The notes below the pieces were generated by a model. That model had not been told where the DNA came from. It did not search any database and saw nothing but the letters and a program-made list of their open reading frames with translations. Below are positions 7,444 to 13,709 of a stretch of DNA of 20,593 nucleotides, in pieces (the stretch's first letter is position 1; each line of letters begins with the position of its first letter). This DNA is from GCA-2688775 sp035288865. GTDB lineage: Archaea > Nanobdellota > Nanobdellia > Woesearchaeales > GW2011-AR4. Where the stretch lies: contig DATDZA010000047.1 in NCBI GenBank assembly GCA_035288865.1, positions 1-20,593 on the forward strand. Direction: 5' to 3'. A program made the translations under genes and the position numbers.

Positions 7444-8145
7444 ATGGAAGCGCCAAGGCTGGGTTATTTTGCAATGATTTTCGTTTTGCTTCTCACAGTT
7501 ATAGGGTTTATATTTGTGGTTTTTGATTTGAGGGGGGTTGCGTTCGCATTCGAGCTCGCTTTATTGCTTGCATTCATGTTTCTATTGTCATTTGCAATGT
7601 TTGGCCTCTACCATTATAGGAGAGGGAACTGGGGAATTATAGGCGCCATTCTGGTAGTATTGATTTTTGACACTCTGATTATCTCGCTCTTTAAGGGAGT
7701 TTTCAGCACGTCTTATGCATTGACAATTTTATTTGCTATAATCGGATTGGTGATAGTTCTGTACAGTTATCTCACTGCTCCAAAAGAGCCGGAATATGTT
7801 GAAAAACAATATGACAAGTCAAAATATTATTATGCTTTAATTGACAAAGAATCAAAAGAAGAAGTGATAGAAGAATTAAAGCCAGAAATTAAAAAAGAAG
7901 TCAAGCAGGAAGTGAAAAGCGAATTGAAGGCAGAGCAAAATGCTGCAAGCATGGAAAAAACTTTCACGCCCGGTAAATTTGTTGCAAGCAAGAATGGAAG
8001 TAAATTTCACATTCCAAGATGCGTGTGGGCAAACAATATAAACAAAGAGAATCAGGTCTGGTTCAATTCAAAAGCAGATGCAGTCGCAAAAGGATTTTCT
8101 GAGCATAAATGTGATATTATTACCGGCTCTACTGCGCCAAAATAA
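7444..8145 (+). CDS. Four-helix membrane protein with C-terminal Ada-like zinc-binding domain
   Basis: 233 residues from the ATG at 7444, chosen because of the TATA-like box 28 nt upstream. Four hydrophobic helices lie at about 9-28, 32-55, 63-83 and 90-110. Residues about 115-170 are a charged, repetitive, probably helical linker (EEVIEELKPEIKKEVKQEV). Residues about 177-225 resemble the small metal-binding domain of the Ada type found in nucleases and surface proteins: GKFVASKNGSKFHIPRC, then VWFNSKADAVAKGF and HKC. Possible ligands are His189, Cys193, His221 and Cys223. The domain would sit on a stalk next to the membrane. Its usual partners bind DNA or metal, but the function here is unknown. 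The stop lies 2 nt from the convergent lspA stop. Confidence 0.75.
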   Translation: MEAPRLGYFAMIFVLLLTVIGFIFVVFDLRGVAFAFELALLLAFMFLLSFAMFGLYHYRRGNWGIIGAILVVLIFDTLIISLFKGVFSTSYALTILFAIIGLVIVLYSYLTAPKEPEYVEKQYDKSKYYYALIDKESKEEVIEELKPEIKKEVKQEVKSELKAEQNAASMEKTFTPGKFVASKNGSKFHIPRCVWANNINKENQVWFNSKADAVAKGFSEHKCDIITGSTAPK

Positions 8146-8147
8146 AA

Positions 8148-8591
8148 TTATTTCTCCCACATCAAAATAATCAATAGAACAACACTTATTGTCACAGCGC
8201 TGTCCGCAATATTAAAAACCGGCCAAATTCTAAAGTCAATAAAATCTGTTACTGCGCCAATAAATATCCTGTCAAGTAAATTTCCTATAGTACCGCCCAA
8301 TAATAAGCCAATTGCTAGCTGCATTAATTTTTCATTTTGTTTTATTTTTCTAATATAATAGAAAATAATGCCAATAACAATAATTGAAAAGATTATAAAG
8401 AAAATGTTAAATCCCTGAAATAAACTAAAGGCAGATCCGGTGTTTTGGACATACGTCAGATGAAAAAAATTTTTTATTGCCGGAATTGATTCATTCAGCT
8501 TGAAGTTTTTTCTAATGAGAAGTTTGGTTAATTGGTCCAGAATCACAATAATCAGTGCTGTGGAGAAAATTAAAATATTTTTTTTGCCCAT
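8148..8591 (-). CDS. lspA: Lipoprotein signal peptidase (signal peptidase II)
   Basis: 147 residues with four membrane helices, the usual LspA plan. The enzyme removes signal peptides from lipoproteins in the membrane using two Asp. Family motifs, in order: DQLTK (19-23), NTGSAF (50-55), GGTIGNLLDR (99-108), VTDFIDF with catalytic Asp116, and FNIADSAVT with catalytic Asp130. All conserved residues are present, so it should be active. LspA is bacterial and rare in archaea; well-studied haloarchaea make lipoproteins without a recognisable LspA. Transfer from bacteria is therefore likely, though base composition matches the neighbours. No Lgt gene and no protein with a clear lipobox occurs in this window. 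TATA-like box at 8615-8624. Confidence 0.93.
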   Translation of the reverse strand: MGKKNILIFSTALIIVILDQLTKLLIRKNFKLNESIPAIKNFFHLTYVQNTGSAFSLFQGFNIFFIIFSIIVIGIIFYYIRKIKQNEKLMQLAIGLLLGGTIGNLLDRIFIGAVTDFIDFRIWPVFNIADSAVTISVVLLIILMWEK

Positions 8592-8614
8592 GAAATTATG
8601 AAGTTAGAATCAAT

Positions 8615-8624
8615 GTATAAAAAT
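8615..8624 (-). promoter_or_regulatory. TATA-like box for lspA
   Basis: ATTTTTATAC on the minus strand, about 28 nt before the ATG at 8591. Confidence 0.45.
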
Positions 8625-8637
8625 GTTTTGATGCAGT

Positions 8638-9075
8638 TTATATCAGCAAGAAAATGATAAATAATCCCAAAGTGACGTATATTTCAGCTCTTGAAAAATA
8701 TCCAATTGGCCCTTTAATGTTCATTTTTGAAGGGTAAAAAGGATAAAAATCAGAGGTGTCAATCAAATCCAGCAGCAAATGGCTCAGGTAAGCAATTGAA
8801 AAAATTAAACCAATTCTGAAATCAAAAATAAAAACAAGGAAAGATAATGTGGCAAAAACAATAATATTATGAAGGTAATTTCTTTGATTGCCGATGTTGT
8901 CTTGCTCCCCAGTTATGGTTTTCCAGAATTTTTTGATATTGAATATTACCTTGTGCTGCACATACGGGATTAGATGGTCCAAGTCAGCGAATATTGCCCC
9001 GACCAAAGAAACCGGATAATTACCCGATATTCTTCCTACAATTAATCCCGCGACAAGGTGGGCAAAAATAAACAT
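8638..9075 (-). CDS. Membrane-bound putative metal-dependent hydrolase (DUF457/YdjM-like)
   Basis: 145 residues, mostly hydrophobic. The pattern fits the DUF457 family: AHLVAGLIVGR (5-15), GAIFADLDHLIPY with its Asp-x-Asp-His, RNYLHNIIVFA, and AYLSHLLLDLIDTSDFYPF. The conserved His and Asp residues could bind a metal; the family is named a hydrolase, but a reaction has not been shown to my knowledge. In most members the third motif is 'HRgxTHS'; here it is RNYLHN, a deviation. The start at 9075 is supported by a TATA-like box at 9097-9106. Confidence 0.75.
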   Translation of the reverse strand: MFIFAHLVAGLIVGRISGNYPVSLVGAIFADLDHLIPYVQHKVIFNIKKFWKTITGEQDNIGNQRNYLHNIIVFATLSFLVFIFDFRIGLIFSIAYLSHLLLDLIDTSDFYPFYPSKMNIKGPIGYFSRAEIYVTLGLFIIFLLI

Positions 9076-9096
9076 AAGGCAGGGAATTTAAGTGCC

Positions 9097-9106
9097 TATA
9101 ATAAAT
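9097..9106 (-). promoter_or_regulatory. TATA-like box for the DUF457-like gene
   Basis: ATTTATTATA on the minus strand, about 26 nt before the ATG at 9075. Confidence 0.35.
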
Positions 9107-9115
9107 CTTCTAAAC

Positions 9116-9520
9116 TCAGTAATACCTTTTCCTTCTCTGCTCTTCCTGCTCCCCCCGGGCAATTGACTCAATGTTTGCAACTCTCTGGTTTATTGCATCA
9201 ATGGATGCCTTCAGAGCGTCCAATTTACTCGAGATTACTTCCAGATTTTTTGATGCTATGTAAGGGTCGCCTGCAAAAGAGTTCTGCTGCGCTTGAGGCT
9301 GAAAAGATGGCGGTTGGTAAGCTGGCTGAAAATTCTGCTGCCCCTGAAAAGATGGATATTTCTGAAAAGGCTGCTGAGTCTGCGGCATATCCAAACCGAC
9401 TCCCAAATCTGGAGAAGGTCCCTGGCCCAAATCAAAATCTTTGCCTAAATCCAAATCCTTCCCCAAATCGCCAAAATCATCTTTCTTTTTGAAAGGATTC
9501 AGCTTGCTGAAGAAACTCAT
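9116..9520 (-). CDS. Q/P-rich protein with C-terminal coiled coil
   Basis: 134 residues from the ATG at 9520. The basic N-terminus MSFFSKLNPFKKK is followed by repeated Asp-Leu-Gly units (DLGKDLDLGKDFDLG), a Gln/Pro/Phe-rich disordered stretch at about 45-85, and a helix with heptad spacing (NLEVISSKLDALKASIDAINQ) ending in a Lys/Arg/Glu tail. It has no membrane helix or signal peptide. I have seen similar small proteins annotated as hypothetical in DPANN genomes. Oligomerisation through the coiled coil is likely; nothing shows a reaction. The start was chosen because GAGGTG precedes it by 9 nt, one of the few Shine-Dalgarno sites here. A GTG at 9532 would overlap that site. Confidence 0.7.
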   Translation of the reverse strand: MSFFSKLNPFKKKDDFGDLGKDLDLGKDFDLGQGPSPDLGVGLDMPQTQQPFQKYPSFQGQQNFQPAYQPPSFQPQAQQNSFAGDPYIASKNLEVISSKLDALKASIDAINQRVANIESIARGEQEEQRRKRYY

Positions 9521-9529
9521 CTGCCTATT

Positions 9530-9535
9530 CACCTC
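9530..9535 (-). promoter_or_regulatory. Shine-Dalgarno site that sets the start at 9520
   Basis: GAGGTG on the minus strand, 9 nt before the ATG at 9520. The TATA-like box TCTTTAAATA at 9561-9570 would give a leader of roughly 15-20 nt, so this message is leadered, unlike most others in the window. Confidence 0.45.
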
Positions 9536-9645
9536 TTTAATGGAATTTTATAAGAATTAGTATTTAAAGATATCGAAATATAAATTTCGATTATTTAAAT
9601 TAGAAAATCTATGATTTTCTTTATATTAAAATTGTGGGAAATAAA

Positions 9646-9656
9646 TTTTTAAATTA
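9646..9656 (+). promoter_or_regulatory. TATA-like box for the split gene at 9676
   Basis: TTTTTAAATTA, centred 25 nt before the ATG at 9676. Confidence 0.4.
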
Positions 9657-9675
9657 AGAATCATTTCCACTCAAC

Positions 9676-9897
9676 ATGTCGTTAGAAAAATTATTGAATC
9701 TGCCTAATTTACTAGATGAAGAAATTCTACGGCAATATTCAAAAATCGCGAAACAATGGGAAGATAAGAACAATAATATAATGAGCCTTGCAGCACCTAT
9801 TGGATTATTGTCAATTCCGTCATATATTAAAGGTACAGTACATGTATCCCACATCGCAGGTTACAGTTTATACATGACTGTATTTTTTTTGATATAA
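9676..9897 (+). CDS. N-terminal part of a gene split by an apparent frameshift
   Basis: 73 codons ending in TAA soon after a run of eight T (9883-9890). With nine T the frame would read on as VFFFDISWNLGWILGMN and join, without a stop, the open frame that begins at 9924, giving one protein of about 207 residues up to 10298. The N-terminal part is a soluble helix (LEKLLNLPNLLDEEILRQY) followed by a hydrophobic stretch, so the joined protein would have several membrane segments. The promoter lies only before this part; none is evident before 9924. Possible causes are a sequencing or assembly error in the homopolymer, a recent mutation, or slippage on the T run. I do not recognise the family. 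Confidence 0.6.
   Translation: MSLEKLLNLPNLLDEEILRQYSKIAKQWEDKNNNIMSLAAPIGLLSIPSYIKGTVHVSHIAGYSLYMTVFFLI
9883..9890 (+). other. T8 homopolymer at the frameshift point
   Basis: GTA followed by eight T and GATATAAGC. Adding one T restores a single open frame across 9676-10298. Runs of eight to nine T or A are slippery for polymerases and a known weak point of long-read sequencing. Confidence 0.7.
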
Positions 9898-9923
9898 GCT
9901 GGAATTTAGGCTGGATACTCGGT

Positions 9924-10298
9924 ATGAATCCTTCTGAGCCTAAGATTAATGACACTACAACCTTAGAAAACCCGCGTAATTGGTTAAATAAAAGAGTAAA
10001 CAGAATAGTAAGGCTTCCAACCATCACAGGAGCTTTTTTCTTTTTTGCAAAAAGCGGCTACGATTTAGTAGATTACTTTTACAATGGTAATCTTGACAGT
10101 TTAAATCAGTTTAAAAACGACATAAATGGAGGCATTGGACTTACAGGATTTGCATCTTCGATGTACTTAAAAGACAGAGACCCAAAATTATTAGACAAAG
10201 ATCCCCTATGGAAAAGGGCGTATAAAAGATTGGAAGAATTTGTTTCATATAATCCACCACCACAACCGGTACGGATTCCAATCCCTTCAAGAAATTAA
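9924..10298 (+). CDS. C-terminal part of the frameshifted gene
   Basis: 124 codons from an internal ATG. The open frame actually extends back to about 9892 in the same reading frame, which supports its being the continuation of the gene at 9676. It contains a Lys/Arg-rich stretch (WLNKRVNRIVR), a hydrophobic segment around PTITGAFFFFAKSG, then a Gly-rich segment (NGGIGLTGFASSMYL) and a proline-rich end (YNPPPQPVRIPIPS). If translated alone it would need its own start, but no promoter or Shine-Dalgarno site is visible. No family recognised. Confidence 0.6.
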   Translation: MNPSEPKINDTTTLENPRNWLNKRVNRIVRLPTITGAFFFFAKSGYDLVDYFYNGNLDSLNQFKNDINGGIGLTGFASSMYLKDRDPKLLDKDPLWKRAYKRLEEFVSYNPPPQPVRIPIPSRN

Positions 10299-10327
10299 AC
10301 TTTAATTAAATTAAGAGGACTATAATT

Positions 10328-10633
10328 TCACTTTTTCTTATCTTCTTTCTTTGGCGCTGCGGCTGCCGGCGCTGCTTTTGCCCCTGGCGCGGCTGCTGCT
10401 CCCGCCGCCGGCGCTGTTCCTGGCGCTGCTCCTGTTGCTGCAGCTCCTTCGACTGGCAGCAATTCTTTTATCATTTCGTCCGGAATGCCAGCTGCAACCA
10501 GCTTTACTTTTATTTCTCCTCTTGCCTTGCCGGCCATCTCGCCGATAATTGCCTTTGCTATCTTCTCGAATTCAGCTTTTCTCTTTGCAAGCTCTTCAGC
10601 CAGTCTCTGCTTCTCTTGTTCAAGGTGAGCAAG
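10328..10633 (-). CDS. In-frame C-terminal extension of L11 beyond an amber codon
   Basis: The L11 frame continues after its TAG for 101 sense codons to a TAA at 10328. The first 32 codons are helix-forming and charged (LAHLEQEKQRLAEELAKRK), the next segment is KARGEIKVKLVAAGIPDEM, and the rest is an Ala/Pro/Gly-rich tail ending KKEDKKK, similar in style to the hinge and tip of the archaeal P1 stalk protein. L11 proteins with such tails occur in DPANN archaea as far as I recall. No ATG, GTG or TTG lies in this frame between the TAG and the ATG at 10537, so the helical part can be made only by readthrough or by an unusual start such as CTG. The tail alone (10328-10537) could start at that ATG. 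High GC here reflects the Ala/Pro codons. Confidence 0.6.
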   Translation of the reverse strand, partial: LAHLEQEKQRLAEELAKRKAEFEKIAKAIIGEMAGKARGEIKVKLVAAGIPDEMIKELLPVEGAAATGAAPGTAPAAGAAAAPGAKAAPAAAAPKKEDKKK

Positions 10634-11140
10634 CTATTCTGCCGACAATTCGGTTTTTTCCAACCTTATCTCCTCATCAAATTTTCCGGCCTCGATGTCC
10701 CTCATCGTGTCCTTAGCCATCTTTCCTTCAACGAGAATTCCCATTGACTGGCATGTTCCAACTATCTCCTTGACTTTTTCTTTCAAAGTTTTTCCAAGAG
10801 TAGCGGTTTCCTTCATCTTTGCAATTTTGATAACCTGCTCGATTAGAATGTCAGCAACCATCTCGTGCTTTGCCTTTCCTGATGCTTTCTCTAAATTTGC
10901 TTCTTTCTTGATTAAGCCTGAAGCGGGAGGAGTTCCGATTGTGATTTCAAATGTTTTTGTTTCTGTATCAACCTTGACAGTTACAGGAACCTGCATGCCA
11001 TTAAACACTGAAGTTTTCTTGTTTATTTCCATTACCACTTGGCCGATATTGACTCCCAATGGTCCAAGAGCTGGGCCTAACGGCGGCGCTGCTGTTGCCT
11101 TCCCGCCTTCAACAAGTGCCTGCACAGTTTGTGTTGCCAT
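10634..11140 (-). CDS. rpl11: 50S ribosomal protein L11 (uL11), stopping at an internal amber codon
   Basis: 168 residues to the TAG at 10634-10636. L11 binds the GTPase-associated rRNA and forms the base of the ribosomal stalk. The N-terminal domain is typical: GGKATAAPPLGPALGPLGVN (12-31), a GxA-proline pattern that contacts the stalk, then VPVTVKVDTETKTFEITIGTP. The C-terminal RNA-binding domain includes KIAKMKE and GTCQSMGILVEGK. The core is complete at this length (archaeal L11 is usually about 155-165 residues), so the protein should work. The same frame goes on for 101 codons past TAG. The start follows Spt5 by 61 nt. The codon before the stop is GAA; a single base change from GAG, AAG or CAG would create it. 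Confidence 0.93.
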   Translation of the reverse strand: MATQTVQALVEGGKATAAPPLGPALGPLGVNIGQVVMEINKKTSVFNGMQVPVTVKVDTETKTFEITIGTPPASGLIKKEANLEKASGKAKHEMVADILIEQVIKIAKMKETATLGKTLKEKVKEIVGTCQSMGILVEGKMAKDTMRDIEAGKFDEEIRLEKTELSAE

Positions 11141-11201
11141 TTTTAATTTTTATATAAATTTTTAATTATCAGCTCAGTAACTAATCTTCATTTAAAAATC
11201 T

Positions 11202-11708
11202 TTACAGTGAATCTTCTCCTAAATCGTCATCTCTTGAAGGAAGCGGTGAATCTGTATCTCTTCTTACAACCTTAACAGCATCCATCTTGACAGTGATAGG
11301 AATCGGAACAGCCGCTTCCAATAGTTCTACAACAACCTCTTCCTTTGCCTTGTCAATTCTTGTAACTTTTGCATTTTCCCTTTTGAACGGGCCTGAAATA
11401 ATCTCAACAATATCACTTTTCTGAATGTTCATTTCGTGCTTGACCTGCTCAAGCATGTGCTCTATTTCAGAATATTTAACAGGTGACGCAAGAATTCCCC
11501 TCGCATAAGGAATGTTAAAAGCTGCCTGCTCTGCATCGACTTTCGTAGCCGCTTCAATGAAGATATATCCGCGCATACCATGCGGCCTTATTACAGAATA
11601 GACTTCAATTTTTTTCTTGACAGCATGGCTCGTAACAAAGTCCATTACCTGGTCCTCCCTGTTGGCTGTTGTTCTCAGCGCAAAAATTGTTTCGTCTTCT
11701 CGTGTCAT
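11202..11708 (-). CDS. spt5: Transcription elongation factor Spt5 (NusG family)
   Basis: 168 residues, slightly longer than most archaeal Spt5. It binds RNA polymerase (with Spt4) across the cleft and increases processivity. The NGN domain spans about 1-90 (FALRTTANREDQVMDFV and GMRGYIFIEA), with the KOW domain after it (VEIISGPFKRENAKVTRID, about 100-118, and EEVVVELLEAAVPIPITVK). The acidic C-terminal tail DSPLPSRDDDLGEDSL is an addition to the core and may be disordered. The gene lies directly before rpl11, as in many archaea, but SecE, L1, L10 and L12 are absent here. TATA-like TAAATATTG lies near 11733-11741. Confidence 0.93.
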   Translation of the reverse strand: MTREDETIFALRTTANREDQVMDFVTSHAVKKKIEVYSVIRPHGMRGYIFIEAATKVDAEQAAFNIPYARGILASPVKYSEIEHMLEQVKHEMNIQKSDIVEIISGPFKRENAKVTRIDKAKEEVVVELLEAAVPIPITVKMDAVKVVRRDTDSPLPSRDDDLGEDSL

Positions 11709-11856
11709 TTTAAATTATTATTTGCTATAGACAATATTTATTTTTTTATTCGGATTACGAACTAGCTCTTTTCTTTTGAAAAAACTAGAATTAATTTATT
11801 GTATGAGCTGCTTATATATAAAGGTTTTTAATTAAAATGTGGAAAATTAAAGATAA

Positions 11857-11866
11857 CTTTAAAAAT
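11857..11866 (+). promoter_or_regulatory. TATA-like box for the gene at 11889
   Basis: CTTTAAAAAT, about 27 nt before the ATG at 11889. The rest of the gap 11709-11856 is AT-rich with no gene seen. Confidence 0.4.
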
Positions 11867-11888
11867 AAGTAATCATTCCCGTATATTA

Positions 11889-12269
11889 ATGGTAACACAT
11901 ACAATAACAACAGGCCGTTATTATACCGATAGAAGATTGGCACAACTTCTTTACCAAAATTATCCAGGACGAACGGGAGATTTATCAATAGGGGATCAAA
12001 GTCGTGAAGTATCCTATGGAGAACATGTATGGGACGGATTGGTTGTTTCACAATTTGTTCCAAGAGAAAATCCACCAATCATGTGTTATGCCGATGGTTT
12101 GGCAACTCTTTGGATTCTAAGGCCTGCAGAGAAAAATGAGCCACGAAGCTTAAAGTCAAGATTACTGCTTGGATCAACACATTCTATAGAAGGCGTAACA
12201 TCTGATGAGGTTGGAACCCAGCAAGCTGTAGATGCAGTTAGAAAGTTGGTTGGCGACAGATCAGCATAG
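11889..12269 (+). CDS. Hypothetical 126-residue soluble protein
   Basis: I do not recognise this protein. It is soluble and mixed alpha-beta, beginning MVTHTITTGRYYTDRRLAQL and ending in a likely helix (TQQAVDAVRKLVGDRSA). The middle (VWDGLVVSQFVPRE and CYADGLATLWILRP) suggests beta strands. The ATG is supported by the TATA-like box at 11857-11866 with no Shine-Dalgarno site. It ends in TAG and its stop lies 2 nt from the convergent RnfD-like gene's stop. The opposite-strand open frame over 11812-12078 has no promoter and is probably a shadow. Confidence 0.65.
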   Translation: MVTHTITTGRYYTDRRLAQLLYQNYPGRTGDLSIGDQSREVSYGEHVWDGLVVSQFVPRENPPIMCYADGLATLWILRPAEKNEPRSLKSRLLLGSTHSIEGVTSDEVGTQQAVDAVRKLVGDRSA

Positions 12270-12271
12270 TT

Positions 12272-13108
12272 TCAGCTTGAAGTATTTTGCACGCCTTGCT
12301 TCCTAGGCTCAAAACTAATTCTGTTCAGAAGCGGAACAAATAAATTTGCAATCGCAAGAACAAAAGGAATTCCAAATTTCGGATTGTATATTTCAATGCC
12401 GATAAGCATTATAGCAACTAAAATTCCGTAAAATATTCTTTGCCTTCTCGCCGCAGGATTTGTTTTTGGCTCAATTAGCATGAACATAGCAAAAAAGAAA
12501 ATCGTGCTTTGGTTAGTAAATGACTGATAAAAATTATTCATCATCATGGGCATATTTGCCATCATAGGCATTCGCCCCATCATTGCCGGAGCAGGAACAA
12601 ATGTATGCAAAATATAATATGCCGCCAGAAAAGAAATTGCCAAATCAAATCTCTTTAACCTCCACAAAATAAAAAGTCCAAATAAAATTACCAAATAAAA
12701 TGGGGAGGAAATCCACCAAGTATTAGATGCCTTGAAAACCAAAAACACCATCAAAATTCCAAAATTTGCAGGATTGAAGATATGGTGATGATTCACTGTT
12801 AACAGGTGCTTTGACGCGATTGCAATTATCCCTGCCAAAACATAAACATACCACTGAAGATTTTGTGTCAACAATCCCCCAATAAAAATTCCAGAAATAA
12901 AAGCGGAATACGGAAACTCTATTGTTTTGAATTTCAAATAATTAATTATCAAGTCAGCAATTGCGGTTGCCAAGACAGAAATTAATACTGGAATCAAAGC
13001 AGCAACTCCAAATCCATAGATAAATGCGCTTGCTAAAGTTAAGATTACGAGGAAAATAGACATGTATTGATAGATTGTGAATTTGTTTAATTTTGATTTT
13101 ACGTCCAT
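12272..13108 (-). CDS. RnfD/NqrB-like membrane protein
   Basis: 278 residues from the ATG at 13108 (a GTG nine nt upstream is less likely). About nine to ten hydrophobic helices. Key family features are HLLTVNHHHIFNPANFGI (about 101-118, where helices with conserved His and Asn resemble the RnfD/NqrB fold) and, near the end, FMLIEPKTNPAARRQR (about 206-221), equivalent to the family's 'DPxTSP' segment. RnfD and NqrB are FMN-carrying membrane subunits of ion-pumping electron-transfer complexes. Here no other Rnf or Nqr subunit is nearby, so it may be a stand-alone homologue of unknown role. A Met-rich insert (PAMMGRMPMMANMPMMMNN) lies in a loop at about 173-191. The similarity is by eye. Confidence 0.65.
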   Translation of the reverse strand: MDVKSKLNKFTIYQYMSIFLVILTLASAFIYGFGVAALIPVLISVLATAIADLIINYLKFKTIEFPYSAFISGIFIGGLLTQNLQWYVYVLAGIIAIASKHLLTVNHHHIFNPANFGILMVFLVFKASNTWWISSPFYLVILFGLFILWRLKRFDLAISFLAAYYILHTFVPAPAMMGRMPMMANMPMMMNNFYQSFTNQSTIFFFAMFMLIEPKTNPAARRQRIFYGILVAIMLIGIEIYNPKFGIPFVLAIANLFVPLLNRISFEPRKQGVQNTSS

Positions 13109-13198
13109 TTTACACACTATTAATCTAAATTTTCTGAAATAAATTAAAAATAGAGTCTATTATTTATATTTAATGATTTGTCGGCTAACTTGATATAA

Positions 13199-13208
13199 TT
13201 TTATAAAG
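13199..13208 (+). promoter_or_regulatory. TATA-like box for the broken gene at 13230
   Basis: TTTTATAAAG, centred 26 nt before the GTG at 13230. It marks a transcription start although the frame downstream is interrupted. Confidence 0.45.
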
Positions 13209-13229
13209 AGAGCGAGTTTCCTAAATTTC

Positions 13230-13488
13230 GTGATTCACAATCCCTCAAGCAGAAAATAGTAAATGGAAGAGTAAAAGTCTGGCAACCCGTCCTGAGTATC
13301 TTCGAAGATTTATTTTAGGCTATGAAATTACTGTAGAAGATTTGTCAGATTTAAGGGAAGCGTTTGATAATCAGGAAAAGAGGGGGAGAGCTGACTATAT
13401 TAGGATGGGCGAATTTGAGGCAGCAACCCGAATTATCGCAGCAACGAATCGCGGGGAAGGGGGGAATACAGGTTACGAATACAGTTAA
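13230..13488 (+). pseudogene. 5' part of a small gene with apparent frameshifts
   Basis: This fills most of the 379-nt gap between the RnfD-like gene start and 13488. From GTG at 13230 the frame reads only nine codons to a TAG. One base less in the CCC at 13242-13244 would join it to the long open frame that runs to the TAA at 13486 (KSLATRPEYLRRFILGYEI, VEDLSDLREAFDNQEKRG). That long frame has no ATG or GTG near its 5' end; the first canonical in-frame start is TTG at 13342. A six-G run at 13459-13464 lies near its end: with seven G the frame would continue into the gene at 13488 as GGEYRLRIQLMDRADLTF. The whole may be one protein of about 159 residues, split by sequencing errors or decay. 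No family recognised. Confidence 0.5.
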
Positions 13489-13709
13489 TGGATAGGGCAG
13501 ATTTAACATTTCATCTGACTCCGGGCTTGCAAAAGCCTGTGGGAACAAATTTAGTGCCTGGGACTTTGCTCCGATTTGCTGACGGACTAAAGTTGTCTGA
13601 TGCAAAAGGGGGAGTAATAGAAAAGCCATTTGAGAAAACCCTGGAAGTTCGGGTTAATGCGGCATCTTTGCAATCAAGCCAGTACACAATTAATTTATAC
13701 AAAAAATAA
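13488..13709 (+). CDS. Small beta-rich protein, probably the 3' part of the broken gene
   Basis: 73 codons from an ATG that overlaps the upstream TAA (TAATG). The product starts MDRADLTFHLTPGLQKPVG and has a beta-rich look (VEKxx-type strands near EKTLEVRVNAA, SSQYTINLYKK). As the same frame is open upstream back to the G6 run and reads IQLMDRADLTFHLTP across the ATG, it may be the continuation of the frame at 13230 rather than a separate gene. It ends directly against the convergent zinc-ribbon gene with no spacer. Function unknown. Confidence 0.55.
   Translation: MDRADLTFHLTPGLQKPVGTNLVPGTLLRFADGLKLSDAKGGVIEKPFEKTLEVRVNAASLQSSQYTINLYKK

Noticed and set aside
10351..10548. Leu/Pro-rich open frame on the plus strand
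   Set aside because: It is the antisense of the GC-rich Ala/Pro tail of the L11 extension.
10634..10636. TAG read as pyrrolysine throughout this genome
   Set aside because: TAG also ends aIF-1A (7291), the gene at 12267 and the tRNA-thiolation gene (15476). Two of these have a second in-frame stop within two codons, so recoding is not excluded, but the one at 12267 has no close backup stop and reads into antisense of the next gene. No PylS or PylT is visible.
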